Assembly: GCF_024139115.2 (NCBI RefSeq)
Contig: NW_026942694.1
Location: 1 to 64,000, forward strand
Reading direction: 5' to 3'
From: Armigeres subalbatus
Lineage: Eukaryota; Arthropoda; Insecta; Diptera; Culicidae
Length of the DNA stretch: 64,000 nt
The translations under genes were made by a program, and so were the position numbers. Below are positions 32,065 to 42,529 of this stretch, piece after piece (position 1 is the stretch's first letter; each line of letters begins with the position of its first letter). The notes under the pieces are model-generated. The model saw only the letters and a program-made list of their open reading frames with translations, ran no database searches and had not been told where the DNA came from.

Positions 32065-32915
32065 ATCCTATAGAGAGCGCCCACTGATTTATGGGAGCTA
32101 CTTGTTTGGGCCTCAATCGTCACCAAAAGTCAGTCGCAAGAGGGCAAGGAGTGTAAGAAGCGTCGTGTTATCATTAGGCTGATTGCAAGAGCCTCTATAG
32201 AACTCCCGTCACTATTATTCAAGGCAGGGGATTCCGAAATGCAGTGGCCTTTTTGGTAGTCACCCAAGAGAAAGATGGAGAATTCCTGTGTCAGGCAGGT
32301 AGTTTTACATGGGGCCCTTGGGTTCAGATAGCGGGGATGTTGCCCGTAAGAGGAACGGAAGAGCGAAGGCACAAATTAGCGAAGTTTGAATTGTTGTTGT
32401 TCAGGGGACTCAACTGATGGGAAGCTCACAGACAAACAGTCATTGTGAGCTGCCAGGTCTTTGAAAACGATTTGCACAATATTTGCAAAATCTTAAATCT
32501 AAGAAGAACATTGAGCCAATTCCAAATAACCTTCCGCAAATTATCCAAAAAATGTCCTCGAAAATTAAGGACAAACCCTTCGAATTCAGTAGTTAATTTA
32601 AGACTTTATAAGAATTTAGGTGCGTAATCCGGAAATTGATCTGTTTCCGTAGAACAAAATTTTGAAAACAATATGTTAGATAAATTAAATAAACTTTTTG
32701 TAGGAAATTAAAATATATAGAAGTCCCAAGAATTTGGTTATGGGATTTCTGAATTTTCTGTAGGACGTCCAAAGATATTCTCAATATCACCACACGTCCG
32801 GAAAGTTGTTTAAGAATTATATAATTTAGGAGATATGGAAATATTGTTGAAAAACATCGTTCGTAGTGTATTTATTTGTATGTCGGTTTAATACAACATC
32901 ATTTGGTATATAAAT
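32065..32915. other. unassigned interval
   Basis: An 80-codon minus-strand frame at 32372-32130 in a slightly GC-richer patch is unrecognised. The rest is AT-rich without features. Confidence 0.3.
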
Positions 32916-32929
32916 GAAACATAATGCCG

Positions 32930-33230
32930 GAGTGTCTTTTGGGTCAACATTTGGTTTTTTTCCGAAAATTCTGTTTGGCCGAAATGGTCTTTTGGCAGAA
33001 AGGGCCATACTTAGCCGAACAGAAAGTTGCTGATATTTTTGAACATTTTCTGCCGACTTTTCGGCCACATAATGTTATTAAGGCAAACAACTTTTTCAGG
33101 CACAAATGACATTTTCGGTTTAATAACCGTTTCTGGAAAATAGAAGTCATTAAATGACATTCTAACTTTACGTGTTTTTCGGCAAAGCTGCATTCAGAAC
33201 AAATTGCCAAATATCTTGGGCCAAAGTAGA
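32930..33230. repeat. 'TTTGGCCGAAA' degenerate repeat
   Basis: Spaced words 'tttggccgaaatgg', 'ttttggcagaaa', 'ttagccgaacag' and 'tttcggccac' on a loose 20-25 bp rhythm. The same kind of text recurs at 34560-34680 on the far side of the foldback, including 'attgccaaatatcttg' at about 33207 and 34574. Confidence 0.55.
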
Positions 33231-33233
33231 GAA

Positions 33234-34200
33234 TAGCATAGCATAGCATAGTTACGATGGGCAAGTAGCAAAATAAAACTTCCATTAAAAATTAGAAATT
33301 TTTCCATAAACAATAAGGAAATTACCAATAAAGAAATCAGGGTATGAGCAAAATAAATATAAAATTTCCCACAAATAAAACAAAATTCTCTATAAACAAT
33401 TAAGAATCTTTTTCACAAACAAAAAATAAATAAGCACTTTTTTAAAAGCAAAATAGCTATTATAAAAGAAGAATTTTCCATTAAAGAAATGAAAATTCCT
33501 GTTCCACGAAAAAAATACAAAATTTCCATAAATAAATCAATATTAGCAATAAACAATTACAAAATTTTCCACAAAATAAATTTTTTTTTCCATAAACAAT
33601 TATTTTTTTTCCACAAAATAATCAATAAAGAGCAATAAAAAAATAATAAGATTTCCAGAAAAAATACAAGAAAGCAATAAAGAAGAAATAATAAAGAAGA
33701 AATAATAAAAGAAAGAAATTTCTACATGAACTCCAAAACGCTTTGTGAAGAGGTTGTCATCTATGGAAAAAGCCACAGTTTGATTGCTTTTTTATATTTC
33801 TTGCGGAAATTTTCTTATTTTTTTATTGCTCTTATTGATCATTTAGTGAAAAAAAAAATTTTTGAGTGGAAAAATATATTTATTTTGTGGTAAATTTTGT
33901 AATTGTTGCCATTGCTAATATTGATTTATTTATGGAAGTTTTGTATTTTTTTTGTGGAACATTAATGGAAAATCCTTTTTGTAATTAAGCTAGGCTTTTT
34001 GGCTTTTTAAAAAGTGCTTTATTTATTTTGGTTTTGTGGAAAATTTTTAATTGTTTATGGAAATTTTGTTTTATTTGTGGAATTTTATATTTATTTATTG
34101 CTCATACCCTGATTTACTTTATTGGCAATTTTCAATTTTTTATTGGAAATTTTCCAATTGTTTAGGGGGAGTATTTATTTTTAATCGTTACGGTGTATTT
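33234..34200. mobile_element. AT-rich foldback element, about 0.95 kb
   Basis: The left arm, about 33280-33720, is mirrored by the right arm, about 33790-34185. For example 'tcagggtatgagcaaaataa' at 33340 faces 'ttattgctcataccctga' at 34097, and 'aataaatcaatattagcaat' at 33532 faces 'attgctaatattgatttatt' at 33912. The arms are built of 'ttccataaacaatt'-like words. It begins after a gcatagcatagcatag run (33236-33250). No coding sequence; flanking words at 33207 and 34574 match in direct orientation. Confidence 0.75.
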
Positions 34201-35149
34201 CCTGTAGATTGGACACTAGTGATACCAGTTTTTCTTTTGAAATCCTTATTCAGATTGCTATCAGGAAATCAAGGTGGGTGGTGGGTCCCTTGATTTCAAT
34301 CTAGGATAAAAATCAGCAAAAACCATGAGGACCACTACTCCCTGGCCACGCCCATCTTCACCGTAACTTGGGAGGGGAAGGAAGTGTTGGTGTGGTACTT
34401 ACTCAACGATAGGCCTCCGACTCCAAAAAGGACACCCCTCATAAGTACCACGGAATTGGATATTGGGAAAGGTATTCGTTGGGTCAGTATTTGCCTGTGG
34501 CTGACAATGGACAGAGGTAGATCTCACACCGTAGCAGTCACCACGGAAAGGTGTCTACCCAGCGTTGATGGGTATTGCCAAATATCTTGCAGGCCAAAGG
34601 GGACTAAAAAGGGTATTATGTGGTCAAAAATGTCGTTTAGCGGAACCGGTCGACATTTTGGTCTCTATTATATTTTTATCAATGATGACATATTTTCTGC
34701 TGTGTGCAGAGGTATTCTACACAGTTGGCAAAAATCTGCTTCTTTTATTTTCCACAATTCTTTAAATAATCGAATTAAATACATTAAAAATATTCAAACT
34801 ATTTTTAAGGTGACAAAATCGGGTCGAAAACGTGATAAAATCAAAAACAAAATCGGGGAGTTACACAATCGAATCAACACTGTATTTACGTGAAAAAAAA
34901 ACGAACAGTGAGTAATGTCTGTGACACAACCGCGAAGTGGACGTAGGACTTGACTTGACCATGCCTTTGAAGATGTATAATATATCAAAATCTCTCACGT
35001 CACCTAATTTGTATAAAAAATCGGCGATAACAGCTTAAACATTATTATAACAATTTTCATGAGCAATATAGGAAAAAATATCTCAAAAAGAAAAGCTCTA
35101 AATCGATTTTTCATCTAATAGTGCAATTTCTTGTGATTTATTTCATTAT
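34201..35149. other. unassigned interval with repeat edges
   Basis: Contains a GC-richer patch (34320-34570) open on the plus strand for 169 codons at 34384-34893, with no recognisable domain. Also contains 'ccgcgaagtggacgtaggac' near 34930, which recurs inverted near 36640 at the left border of the second 35-37 kb unit. Confidence 0.35.
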
Positions 35150-35509
35150 ATGTCACAGTTCTTGTTATGTAACGGTTATGAAAAAATCTTGAAAATCTAA
35201 GCTATATTCGCGTGTATAACATTTTATCTCTAGAGTATTTTAGAATTTTTAAGAACTCTTTAGTAAGTCTATCAATGGCTCTGGTATGCTTTGAAAATAA
35301 ACATTTTCTATGTCCATCTGTTGCGTCATGTTGCAGTGGATTGTTAAACCAATGTTAGGTGCTCCGGGTGGAGCGCGAAACCAAAGCTGTCTTCATGCAG
35401 TGTAGGTATGTGCAGCGACGTGTGTTGTTTCTCCAGATGGAACCAGCGGGATATGAACTGCCGACCGATGAACTGCGACCAGTTGCGAGCATTATCATTA
35501 TCTTTTCTT

Positions 35510-35525
35510 GGCCCTGATAAGGGCC
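35510..35525 (-). terminator. histone-type 3' stem-loop
   Basis: Minus-strand GGCCCTTATCAGGGCC: a perfect six-pair stem with a four-base TATC loop. It fits the metazoan histone mRNA stem-loop pattern (GG-pyrimidine-rich stem, U at loop positions 1 and 3). It is followed by AAGAAAAG, which could serve as the purine-rich downstream element. No histone frame lies upstream, so function is inference. Confidence 0.45.
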
Positions 35526-36140
35526 GAAAATTAACTTCTTTCATGGACAACTGGTTGACCGAAAGAGTTTCTGTTCGAAACCAAAACATAAACGGTTTCT
35601 TCAAAAGCATCGCAATTATTTCTCTTGCTTTTTTCTTCAGACTGTCTCGGATCGATACTGATGCCGGCCGCCCTTCGGCTCGACTCCCTGCTGCTGTTGC
35701 CGGTATCTGCTGGGCATTGCTTGCGGTGTCGGGTCTGTGGGGTGGATCGCTTCACGGAACTTTATACTGCTGTACTGATGGCTATGCTTCGGCTGATGTT
35801 GGCCTCGACTCTGCCGGGCCGAAAAATGGATAGTATGGACGATGCTGCCTTTGCTAAAAGGTGCGTGAATGCTGTCGAATCGATATTACTACAGTTACTT
35901 GGCTTGTCCCGGTCAGAATGAAAGTAAAAAATCACGTTGCGCTATTTTATGCCTTCTTCGTCAGACCCAGCAGCAGCTCATTCGCAGCTTCGACTGAAGG
36001 GCCACCGAGTCCATGGCGCGATATCAGACTGAATAAAGAAAAATTATTTAACCCTTATAGCCTTGAAAAAGGCTGTTTGTTTCGGCTCAATCGAAATAAT
36101 AAGAGGGACTGAATCGCTCTGTAAGCGAATGCACTTTTTC

Positions 36141-36196
36141 TTTTTATACTCTAATTTTGAATCGTCTCTGCTTCCCTGATTGAAGTCGGCCAATCA
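36141..36196 (-). promoter_or_regulatory. TATA-like box with upstream CCAAT-type motif
   Basis: On the minus strand, GATTGGCC (36195-36188) precedes TATAAAAAG (36148-36140), and a TCAGT initiator-like word lies at 36112-36108. TATA to initiator is about 38 bp, longer than the usual 30-32, which weakens the call. Confidence 0.35.
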
Positions 36197-36659
36197 GTGA
36201 GCGTCTTGTATCCCGTTCCTTTGTCAGCCAAAGCGTCACCATCATCGACGCGTTCGTGATGGGCTTCTTCTTCTTTCTTTTGTTGCTCGCTGCTGGCGTC
36301 TATTTCCTAACGGGACTTTTTCGCACGGTACAGGAGCCAGCAAGCCAGGCAATCGGGAGCTAAGAATTGCTGTTCAGGTGGGAAGTGGAAAATTTAGGAT
36401 TGGTAGCTTGGGAGATATTCAGTCACGTTCGCTTTGTGGGCGAACAACAGTATCAAACAATGTTTTTCTATATAAATCGATTGATATGCTTTTCATTTTG
36501 AGATATCTTTTAAATTGCTCAAGAAAACGTTATATAATAATGTTTGGGCTTGTTATCACCGATTTATTTATCTTAAATTAGATTATATGGAGACATATTG
36601 GACATATTAAGTGTCTTTAAAGGCATGGTCAAGTCTAGTTTTGCGTCCACTTCGCTGTC

Positions 36660-37750
36660 AAGCAGTTCTTGTTATGTCACAGTTATAAAAAATCTTGAAA
36701 ATCTGCTATTCGCGTATAACATTTTTATCTGTAGAATATTGGATTTGACACCCAAGTACATTTTCTAACGCGGAGGGTATGTAAAACTTCTTGATATTAT
36801 ATATATATCAGTGGCTCTCAGAAGAACCGCTTGTTTGCTTCAAAGAAATTACATTTTCTATCTCCATCTGTTGCGTCGTGTTGTAAAGCGGACTGTAAGA
36901 CTGATGCTGGGTGCTCCTGGGTGGAGCGCAAAACCAAAGTTGTCTTCTTATGCAGCGTATATACGCTTTGACGTGCTGTTTCTTCAATGGAACCAGCGAT
37001 GCGACCGTTGCCTTAATGCAGCATTTTGCGACGAACCAATGACGAAGTCGCCACCCAATTGCGAAAATTATTATTAACTCTCTTTGCCCTGGATAAGGGC
37101 CGAAAATTAACTCCTTTCGGGGAACTGGTTGACCGAGGGGGTTTCTTTACTGGAAATCAAAAACACACACACGCGATTTCTTTCAAGAACATTGGCAGTT
37201 CTTTCTTCTTGATTTTCTTCAACTTGTTTCGGCTCTCGATACCAATGCCGGCCGGTCTCTGGCTCAACACTGGGATGCCGGTCGGCCTCAGCTCTTCATT
37301 GATGCCTGCTAGTTGTTTCGGCTCGACTCTGCTGCTGCTCTGCGGTATCTCCTGTACGGCATTGCTGGGTGGGTGTCGGGTCTGTAGAATGGGCTAAGCT
37401 TCTGAAACATTTTCTGCGGCTGTACTGGCATGCTTTTGGTTGATGGTGGCCTTCGGCGCTGCCGGGCCGAAAGCGGATGATGCTGACGATGCTGTTTTGC
37501 GAAAAGTTGCGAGTGCTGGGTCGAATCGATGCTGCTGTGGCTTTGCTTTGTCCCTGGTTAGAATGGAAAGAAAAATATCCCCTTGGAAGTTCTCTGGAAC
37601 AGAATAGCATGAAGGAAAAATTGCGTCACCCTCTTTATGGCTTATTTTTGTGCGCAGTTGCAGCTTTATCCGCTAGTGTCTGCACCCATCAGAATCAAGC
37701 GAACAAATAACACGAGGAACAAGCGCGGCACCCATATTTATAGGTCTCAG
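36660..37750 (-). repeat. duplicated unit B
   Basis: Diverged second copy of unit A in the same orientation. Its stem-loop equivalent (37101-37086) is damaged. A minus-strand TATAAATA lies at about 37740-37733, and 'ttccattctaaccagggaca' near 37555 matches unit A's 'tttcattctgaccgggacaa' near 35920. The minus-strand frame 37610-37296 (104 codons) is rich in S, R and Q and unlike any histone. An extra 'ccggtcggcctcagc' duplication lies near 37270. Confidence 0.5.
37086..37101 (-). terminator. damaged histone-type stem-loop in unit B
   Basis: Minus-strand GGCCCTTATCCAGGGC. One extra base in the loop and loss of the last pair compared with unit A. Confidence 0.35.
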
Positions 37751-37867
37751 TGCAGTCAATGTTTTGCTTGCTGAAAACAGTTTTAGGCCTATTGGAAACA
37801 AGTTTTCGGGTCATATCAAGTATGAATATGAGTAGAGAGCTTTAGAAACAGCTCAGATATCTGTTTC

Positions 37868-38078
37868 ATGCTTGCGTTTTCGAGGGGCACACTGAATTCG
37901 ATATGGAAGTACCGCACAACCGTCATTTTATTTTTCACGCATGCTGCGACACGCAGCAAAGCTGAATCAATAAAAATGACACGTTGTCCGCCCCTCCGTA
38001 TCGAGTGTGCCCTGAAAACGCGAGCACTTTCAGAAACTTGGATTCTGGGTCAGGAAGACCTTCCAAGGTCTGTCAGAT
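37868..38078. mobile_element. TTAA-type MITE, copy 2, partial
   Basis: GCGTTTTCGAGGGGCACACTG near the left and GTGTGCCCTGAAAACGCG plus 'agaaacttggattctg' at the right correspond to the arms of 18539-18778. The middle has the matching 'gctgcg', 'cgcagcaaagctgaat' and 'aaaatgacac' blocks. Outer ends are worn, so the TTAA flanks cannot be confirmed. Confidence 0.65.
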
Positions 38079-38224
38079 TAAGGGGTTTTCCTGAAGAGAT
38101 CCGTTCACTGGGACAAACGCTATTATCATATTCAAAATCTTCGTATTCAACACAGTAGGCGTAACGCGGTCAGATTTAGTAGAAATATTGAAATGACACC
38201 CGGTATAGGTGTGAAGAGAGACGT

Positions 38225-38400
38225 AAGTCCTACGTCAAAAGTGACACATTGTGCATTGGGGTCCATTTGGACCCAAGAGATTTCACTCATCACGATCACA
38301 AAACTCCAAATTTCAACCTGATTTTTGATCTTAGGAACCAAATGAAAGCTGTAGATCAATAACAAGCCCATGGGGTAAGATTCATCCAAATTGACCACTC
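38225..38400 (-). repeat. GGTCCAAATGGACC-type repeat, copy 1
   Basis: Contains 'ggggtccatttggaccc', 'gatcttaggaaccaaatgaa' and 'agcccatggggtaagattca'. The reverse complement of this block appears at 41380-41550 with the same order. The word itself is a near-perfect palindrome. Confidence 0.65.
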
Positions 38401-39170
38401 CAGTTCTCCGGGGAACCTAAAGTAAAGAGGTACTGCTTTGAAGCTTCTCAATTTCAGGGGCGTCTTGTGACTTTTGCTACACCTGTTCTACCATGCTGAT
38501 AAAAATATTCATCAAGCTGAGTGGTTTCGAAAGAAAGTTGTGCATTTAATCTAATATTACAACCTTTTCTTGTTCAACGTAACCAAATATTAGAAAAAGA
38601 AACAATTTATATAGAAAGGATTTACAAAACAATAAATAGCTTATTAATCTCTTTTGTTACAAAAATGGATTTAAATTTAGATGCACTTAAAACCTCTTAA
38701 ATTCTTGGCAAATCGTCTGTGATTCAACTTTCTGGTAACAGTTGGCACATATCTTCAGAATAGAGATCTTTCCAATCAGCTCATTCCCACCCTATTCGAG
38801 TACACGGGTCCCATCGCTGCTAATTATTCAAGCTCTCACATATTTTTGTTGCTATGAAAGAAAAAAAATGTTACTAACCATTATTATTAGTATATAATTA
38901 TACAATTATTGTTTGATGCGACTCAGATTGTCGCACGAACATATTGAGTCATTTTGTAGTTGAAATGTTTTCCAGTTATTTAATTTTTCAAATTTAGTGA
39001 AACCATACCTTTTTTCTCTATGTCGATTGATTTTGAGTATTCATAAAATAGCATTATTTGAATGTCTCCTTTGAAAACGCAAACATTAATTTAATATTGT
39101 TCTTGATGCATTGCATATTCATCAGGAGAAAAAAAAGCTGTTTCCAATCATCGGAGTATGAACTATAAAC
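38401..39170. other. unassigned AT-rich interval
   Basis: No frame above 60 codons and no repeat recognised. Confidence 0.35.
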
Positions 39171-39179
39171 GGAAGCGTG

Positions 39180-39680
39180 CGTGGTGCGCTCTTTCGGCAA
39201 AGCACAGCCCGAATTTCAGCCATGATCGAGTCTAACCGAAGGTGCGTCGGCAGTCGTTGATTGTTTTCGCAGCGCGTCGAACGGGCTTGACCTCATGCGC
39301 GCATAGCAGAACATGCATCGTAACGTGCTTGCTTCGCATGCGAAAAAAAAGCGATGATGTGAGGAAACGGAGAAAGCTGGCAACGCTCACGCCGCTGGTT
39401 CTCTGCGCGCGGAGAACGAGTTAGCATACCAATTGCTGATAGGAAATTATTTCAAATCATTTGTCATGGCGCAAAACTTTAAATTTGACTTCTGGCAGCG
39501 CTGCTGTTGGTTCTTCTTCATTATGGATCGTACGACTGGCAGAAATGCTTTCGGTGTGATGGGGTGTGGTGAGTCGGAGAAAAATTTTAGCTGCAATTTG
39601 ACTGTACGCCAAACATGTGGCGTTAACTTGATCTGCCTACGAAATATTTTTTGTTTCTTTAGATGTTTAGAATGTTAAAA
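39180..39680 (+). other. GC-richer block with a short open frame
   Basis: 39180-39425 is CpG-containing, with GCGCGC words, unlike the AT-rich flanks. It leads into an 81-codon frame at 39433-39678 containing MAQNFKFDFWQRCCWFFFIM. It could be a promoter plus first exon or the remains of a transposon. No TATA or initiator was identified with confidence. Confidence 0.25.
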
Positions 39681-39792
39681 TCATTGGAAATATTAATTTG
39701 AACTTTTGTTAAAAAATTTCATTCGGTAAATTTTATTGCCCTAACAATTAATTGCCAAGACATTAATTTCTCAATACTTTCTGACCTAGAAA

Positions 39793-40192
39793 ATGGTTAC
39801 CTGTTCCATGAAACAGGTAGAAAATAAGTGGATCGAGCGTCGCCTGCGTTCAATTTGGCACCAAATTCTTCTCGAGGTTTCTGTGTTATGCAACATAACA
39901 ATTGCTTGTGCAAATATGTGCTCTGATGATCCTAACCAACTGTATTCGCATATCTTGTATATGCCATTTTCTGGGCAAATTTATCCTCTAGCGGTCATAT
40001 CGGAGATTGTCAGAAATGATTAATGATTGTGAAAAAATAAGAATACAAGTGAATACATTTAATCAAGACGCTCACGTAATTATCTGCGATACTGCCATCT
40101 GTCCTGTTATTTCGATCTTTTCAGAAAGTCCAAGAAGTATGTTTTGCAATTTATCCCAAGAATATTCTGAACTATTGGTTTTCCATCTCTGA
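39793..40192 (+). pseudogene. two overlapping unrecognised frames
   Basis: A 76-codon frame (39793-40023; contains VENKWIERRLRSIWHQILLE) overlaps a 61-codon frame (40007-40192; contains FNQDAHVIICDTAICPVISI) by 17 bases in a different phase. If one protein is meant, a single frameshift near 40010-40020 would separate the halves. Composition is like a real helical protein, but I cannot name a family. Confidence 0.3.
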
Positions 40193-41379
40193 AGGCAGCA
40201 CAAATTCTAAAACTAGCTGATGTTGAAGAAAAAGGTTCTCCTCATCCAGGATATACGAATTAAAAAAGTTGGTGAGAGAATTCCATTATAGCATGATATA
40301 TATAAATATTATATGAATATTAAATTATATGACCACTGGACAAAAAAAAAAAAAAACCATCAGGGCACCCGATTGAAGCGATTTGGATAGGAAGAGTGGA
40401 ATCTCCAACTTCCTATTGTTAACATCTCGAGGGCGGGCTCTTCTCCCCATCTATTATTGGGTCAATCTGGGAAACGAGGGCTAGATTATAATTTTGTGTG
40501 TACGAACTTTTCTGAAGGAGATTCTATTCACTCCCGGTGGATTCGTTATGGATTTGCTTATGGAACCACCTCACCCATTTTTTTGGCCCTTCATACAGGA
40601 GTTTGATGAACATACATACAATAGTATAATCACAAGGATCAAATCGTTTGTCAGATATGGCCAGTGCTATCGGCAGGTGCGCCTTGCTATAATAGATGGT
40701 AGTATCATCATCATCATCATAACACGAAACTCGAGAATCTCAAAACAGTACCTATTTAGCACAGGTCCCCCCGATCGTGGGAAATGCATAACAAAATTAT
40801 ATCTCACTTCTATCAATTGTTGTTATTTAAAACAACGTGTGTTATGTAATTAGATAATTCGATAAAAATGTGTCTTCTGCCAGTTTTATTTCATATCAAA
40901 ATTATAACAACATTAAGTTATGAATATTCCTACATAAAATAATTGCCTCAGCATTTTTTGTAGAGACATTGGAAACAAAAATCTTCACCTTCACCCCTTC
41001 AATTCCTTCAGTTTTACTTGAACCCGCTTTGATATTATTACATACCTGAACAAAGTTAATTGCCTACATTATGGATGGAAATCCGGCGTGGTAGCGTACC
41101 ATATTTCTATCCGTGTTGTAGGCAATTACCTTGAAAGCAGATTTTGTACAGAAAAATCATATTAACGTTTGATATAATCTTGATATGAAAGTATCAACCT
41201 CTGTTTTAATTATGTTACGGCTGAGAGGTATTTTTGATATAATTTTTGTTATTTTTAATAACTAACCAGCAAAAATTTATAACACACATTTTGTTGCTAA
41301 ATATTTTCTCTTGAAATAAATGTTTTCCCTTGTTATAATTCTCTTGTTATGCATTCTTGATCGGGCCAGGGACTAGATT
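40193..41379. other. unassigned interval with a hairpin and short repeats
   Basis: Includes an A-run at 40341-40357, a CAT microsatellite near 40704-40719, and an imperfect hairpin at about 41056-41137 ('taattgcctaca' facing 'tgtaggcaatta'). The 'gttatttttaataacta' type AT-rich text at 41180-41350 resembles 23.1 kb. The 119-codon frame at 40494-40853 is unrecognised. Confidence 0.4.
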
Positions 41380-41555
41380 GGCGTCAATTTGTTTGAATCA
41401 CCCCCATGGGTTTGCGTTATTGGAACCTACAGCTTTCGTTTGGTGCTTAAAGATCGAAAATCGGTTGAAATTTGAGTTTTTGTGAACGTGATGAAATCTT
41501 GGGTCCAAATGGACCCCAAATGCACAATGTGTAACTTTTGTCTAATGCATTAGGA
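41380..41555 (+). repeat. GGTCCAAATGGACC-type repeat, copy 2, inverted
   Basis: 'cccccatgggtttg', 'ggtgcttaaagatcg' and 'tgggtccaaatggacccca' are the inverted counterpart of 38225-38400, 3 kb away. Confidence 0.65.
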
Positions 41556-41559
41556 AGAT

Positions 41560-42160
41560 TAAAGTCTGGATCGTCAGCCAGGACTGGGAGAATTAATGGG
41601 CAGCTTCCAGGACCCCATCTGTGGAAGGTCGAAGAATCCGCACCCCCTGAGCAGCGCTTGCAAAGTCTCGAGGATCGGCAAGTCATATTCCGCCTTCGCA
41701 CCGGCCACACCGGATTTTCAAATAATTTCGGCGGTAGGTCGAAACTACAAAAAAAAAAAGATAGAGTGATTTGCCAATGTCCAAAGTTTGACATTCCTCA
41801 ATCCAGCTACGGAATATGAGATGCCTTGGCTGGCGGTTAGCCGCTTCCTCGAAGATGGAGGGCTGTACCAATAAATCTAGATCCAGCTAAGGCCTCCCGG
41901 GCACCCCAACCCGAGTGTTAGTCCCACCCACGGAGGCATGTGGGTTTCCCTGGTCTTTCCAGGGCTGTAGGACCCCCACCTGATCATCATCAGTAACCTG
42001 AATTCCCCTAGCAAGTGAGTCGTATGCGTTCATAATCTCAACAAGTTGCTTTATTGTTATATTCAAGAAATTCTTTTTGTCAGCGGAGGTCTTTTGAAGG
42101 ATCCGAGGGTCGCTAATTCTTAGTAGTCCTCTCCCTCACTAGTTACTCCCCTAGCACTGA
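41560..42160. other. GC-richer block, possible retroelement 3' remnant
   Basis: The plus-strand frame to 41819 contains RLRTGHTGF, a phrase often found near the C-terminus of non-LTR retrotransposon proteins with RNase H, but the rest is not readable. 41860-42000 is rich in 'cacccaacccgagtgt' and 'ccctggtctttccagggctg' text without a frame. Confidence 0.25.
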
Positions 42161-42529
42161 TTTGGTATAATAACAAATAAAGAACTAAAGAATTTTAAAT
42201 TCACAGATGTTAAAAAAAACTTCATTTTGCTACTTCACAAGCTTCACAAACGCGTCGACTGCATTTGCATTTTGTCCCATGTTTTGAGAATTACCATTTG
42301 GAACTGGTCAAAGATGCCGACTTTGTGTTACACTTGGAATTCGGAATTTATTCCATCGTTTTACCGCATTGAAACCGTATCTTAATCGTTAACAAATTTT
42401 TATTTTCTTGCCCGGTTCTGTACGCTACACACTGCACAACTACCGCATATTTAGCTAGCCTTTAGTTACACGGAAAAATATAATTTCTCAAGGAGCAAGA
42501 ATATAACAATATCTCTTCTTCTAATTTTG

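Larger units (their letters stand above)
35150..36350 (-). repeat. duplicated unit A with histone-type 3' stem-loop
   Basis: The plus-strand text from 'cagttcttgttatgtaacgg' (35156) onward is matched block by block by unit B (from 36663). Shared blocks include 'tccatctgttgcgtc', 'gggtggagcgc', 'agggccgaaaattaact', 'gaccggga/ggg', 'gtcgggtctgt' and 'ctgccgggccgaaa'. Read on the minus strand it has a CCAAT-type GATTGGCC near 36195, a TATAAAAAG near 36148, a TCAGT at 36112-36108 and the stem-loop at 35525-35510. No histone reading frame was found between them. It may be a decayed gene, a promoter-bearing repeat or an unusual non-coding transcription unit. Confidence 0.5.

Noticed and set aside
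34384..34893. 169-codon plus-strand frame as a gene
   Set aside because: No recognisable domain, and it spans two unlike repeat edges and an AT-rich tail with K/N-rich translation.
35531..35755. Histone gene upstream of the stem-loop
   Set aside because: The minus-strand frame there (MKRSTPQTRHRKQ...) does not match H1, H2A, H2B, H3 or H4 in any phase I read.
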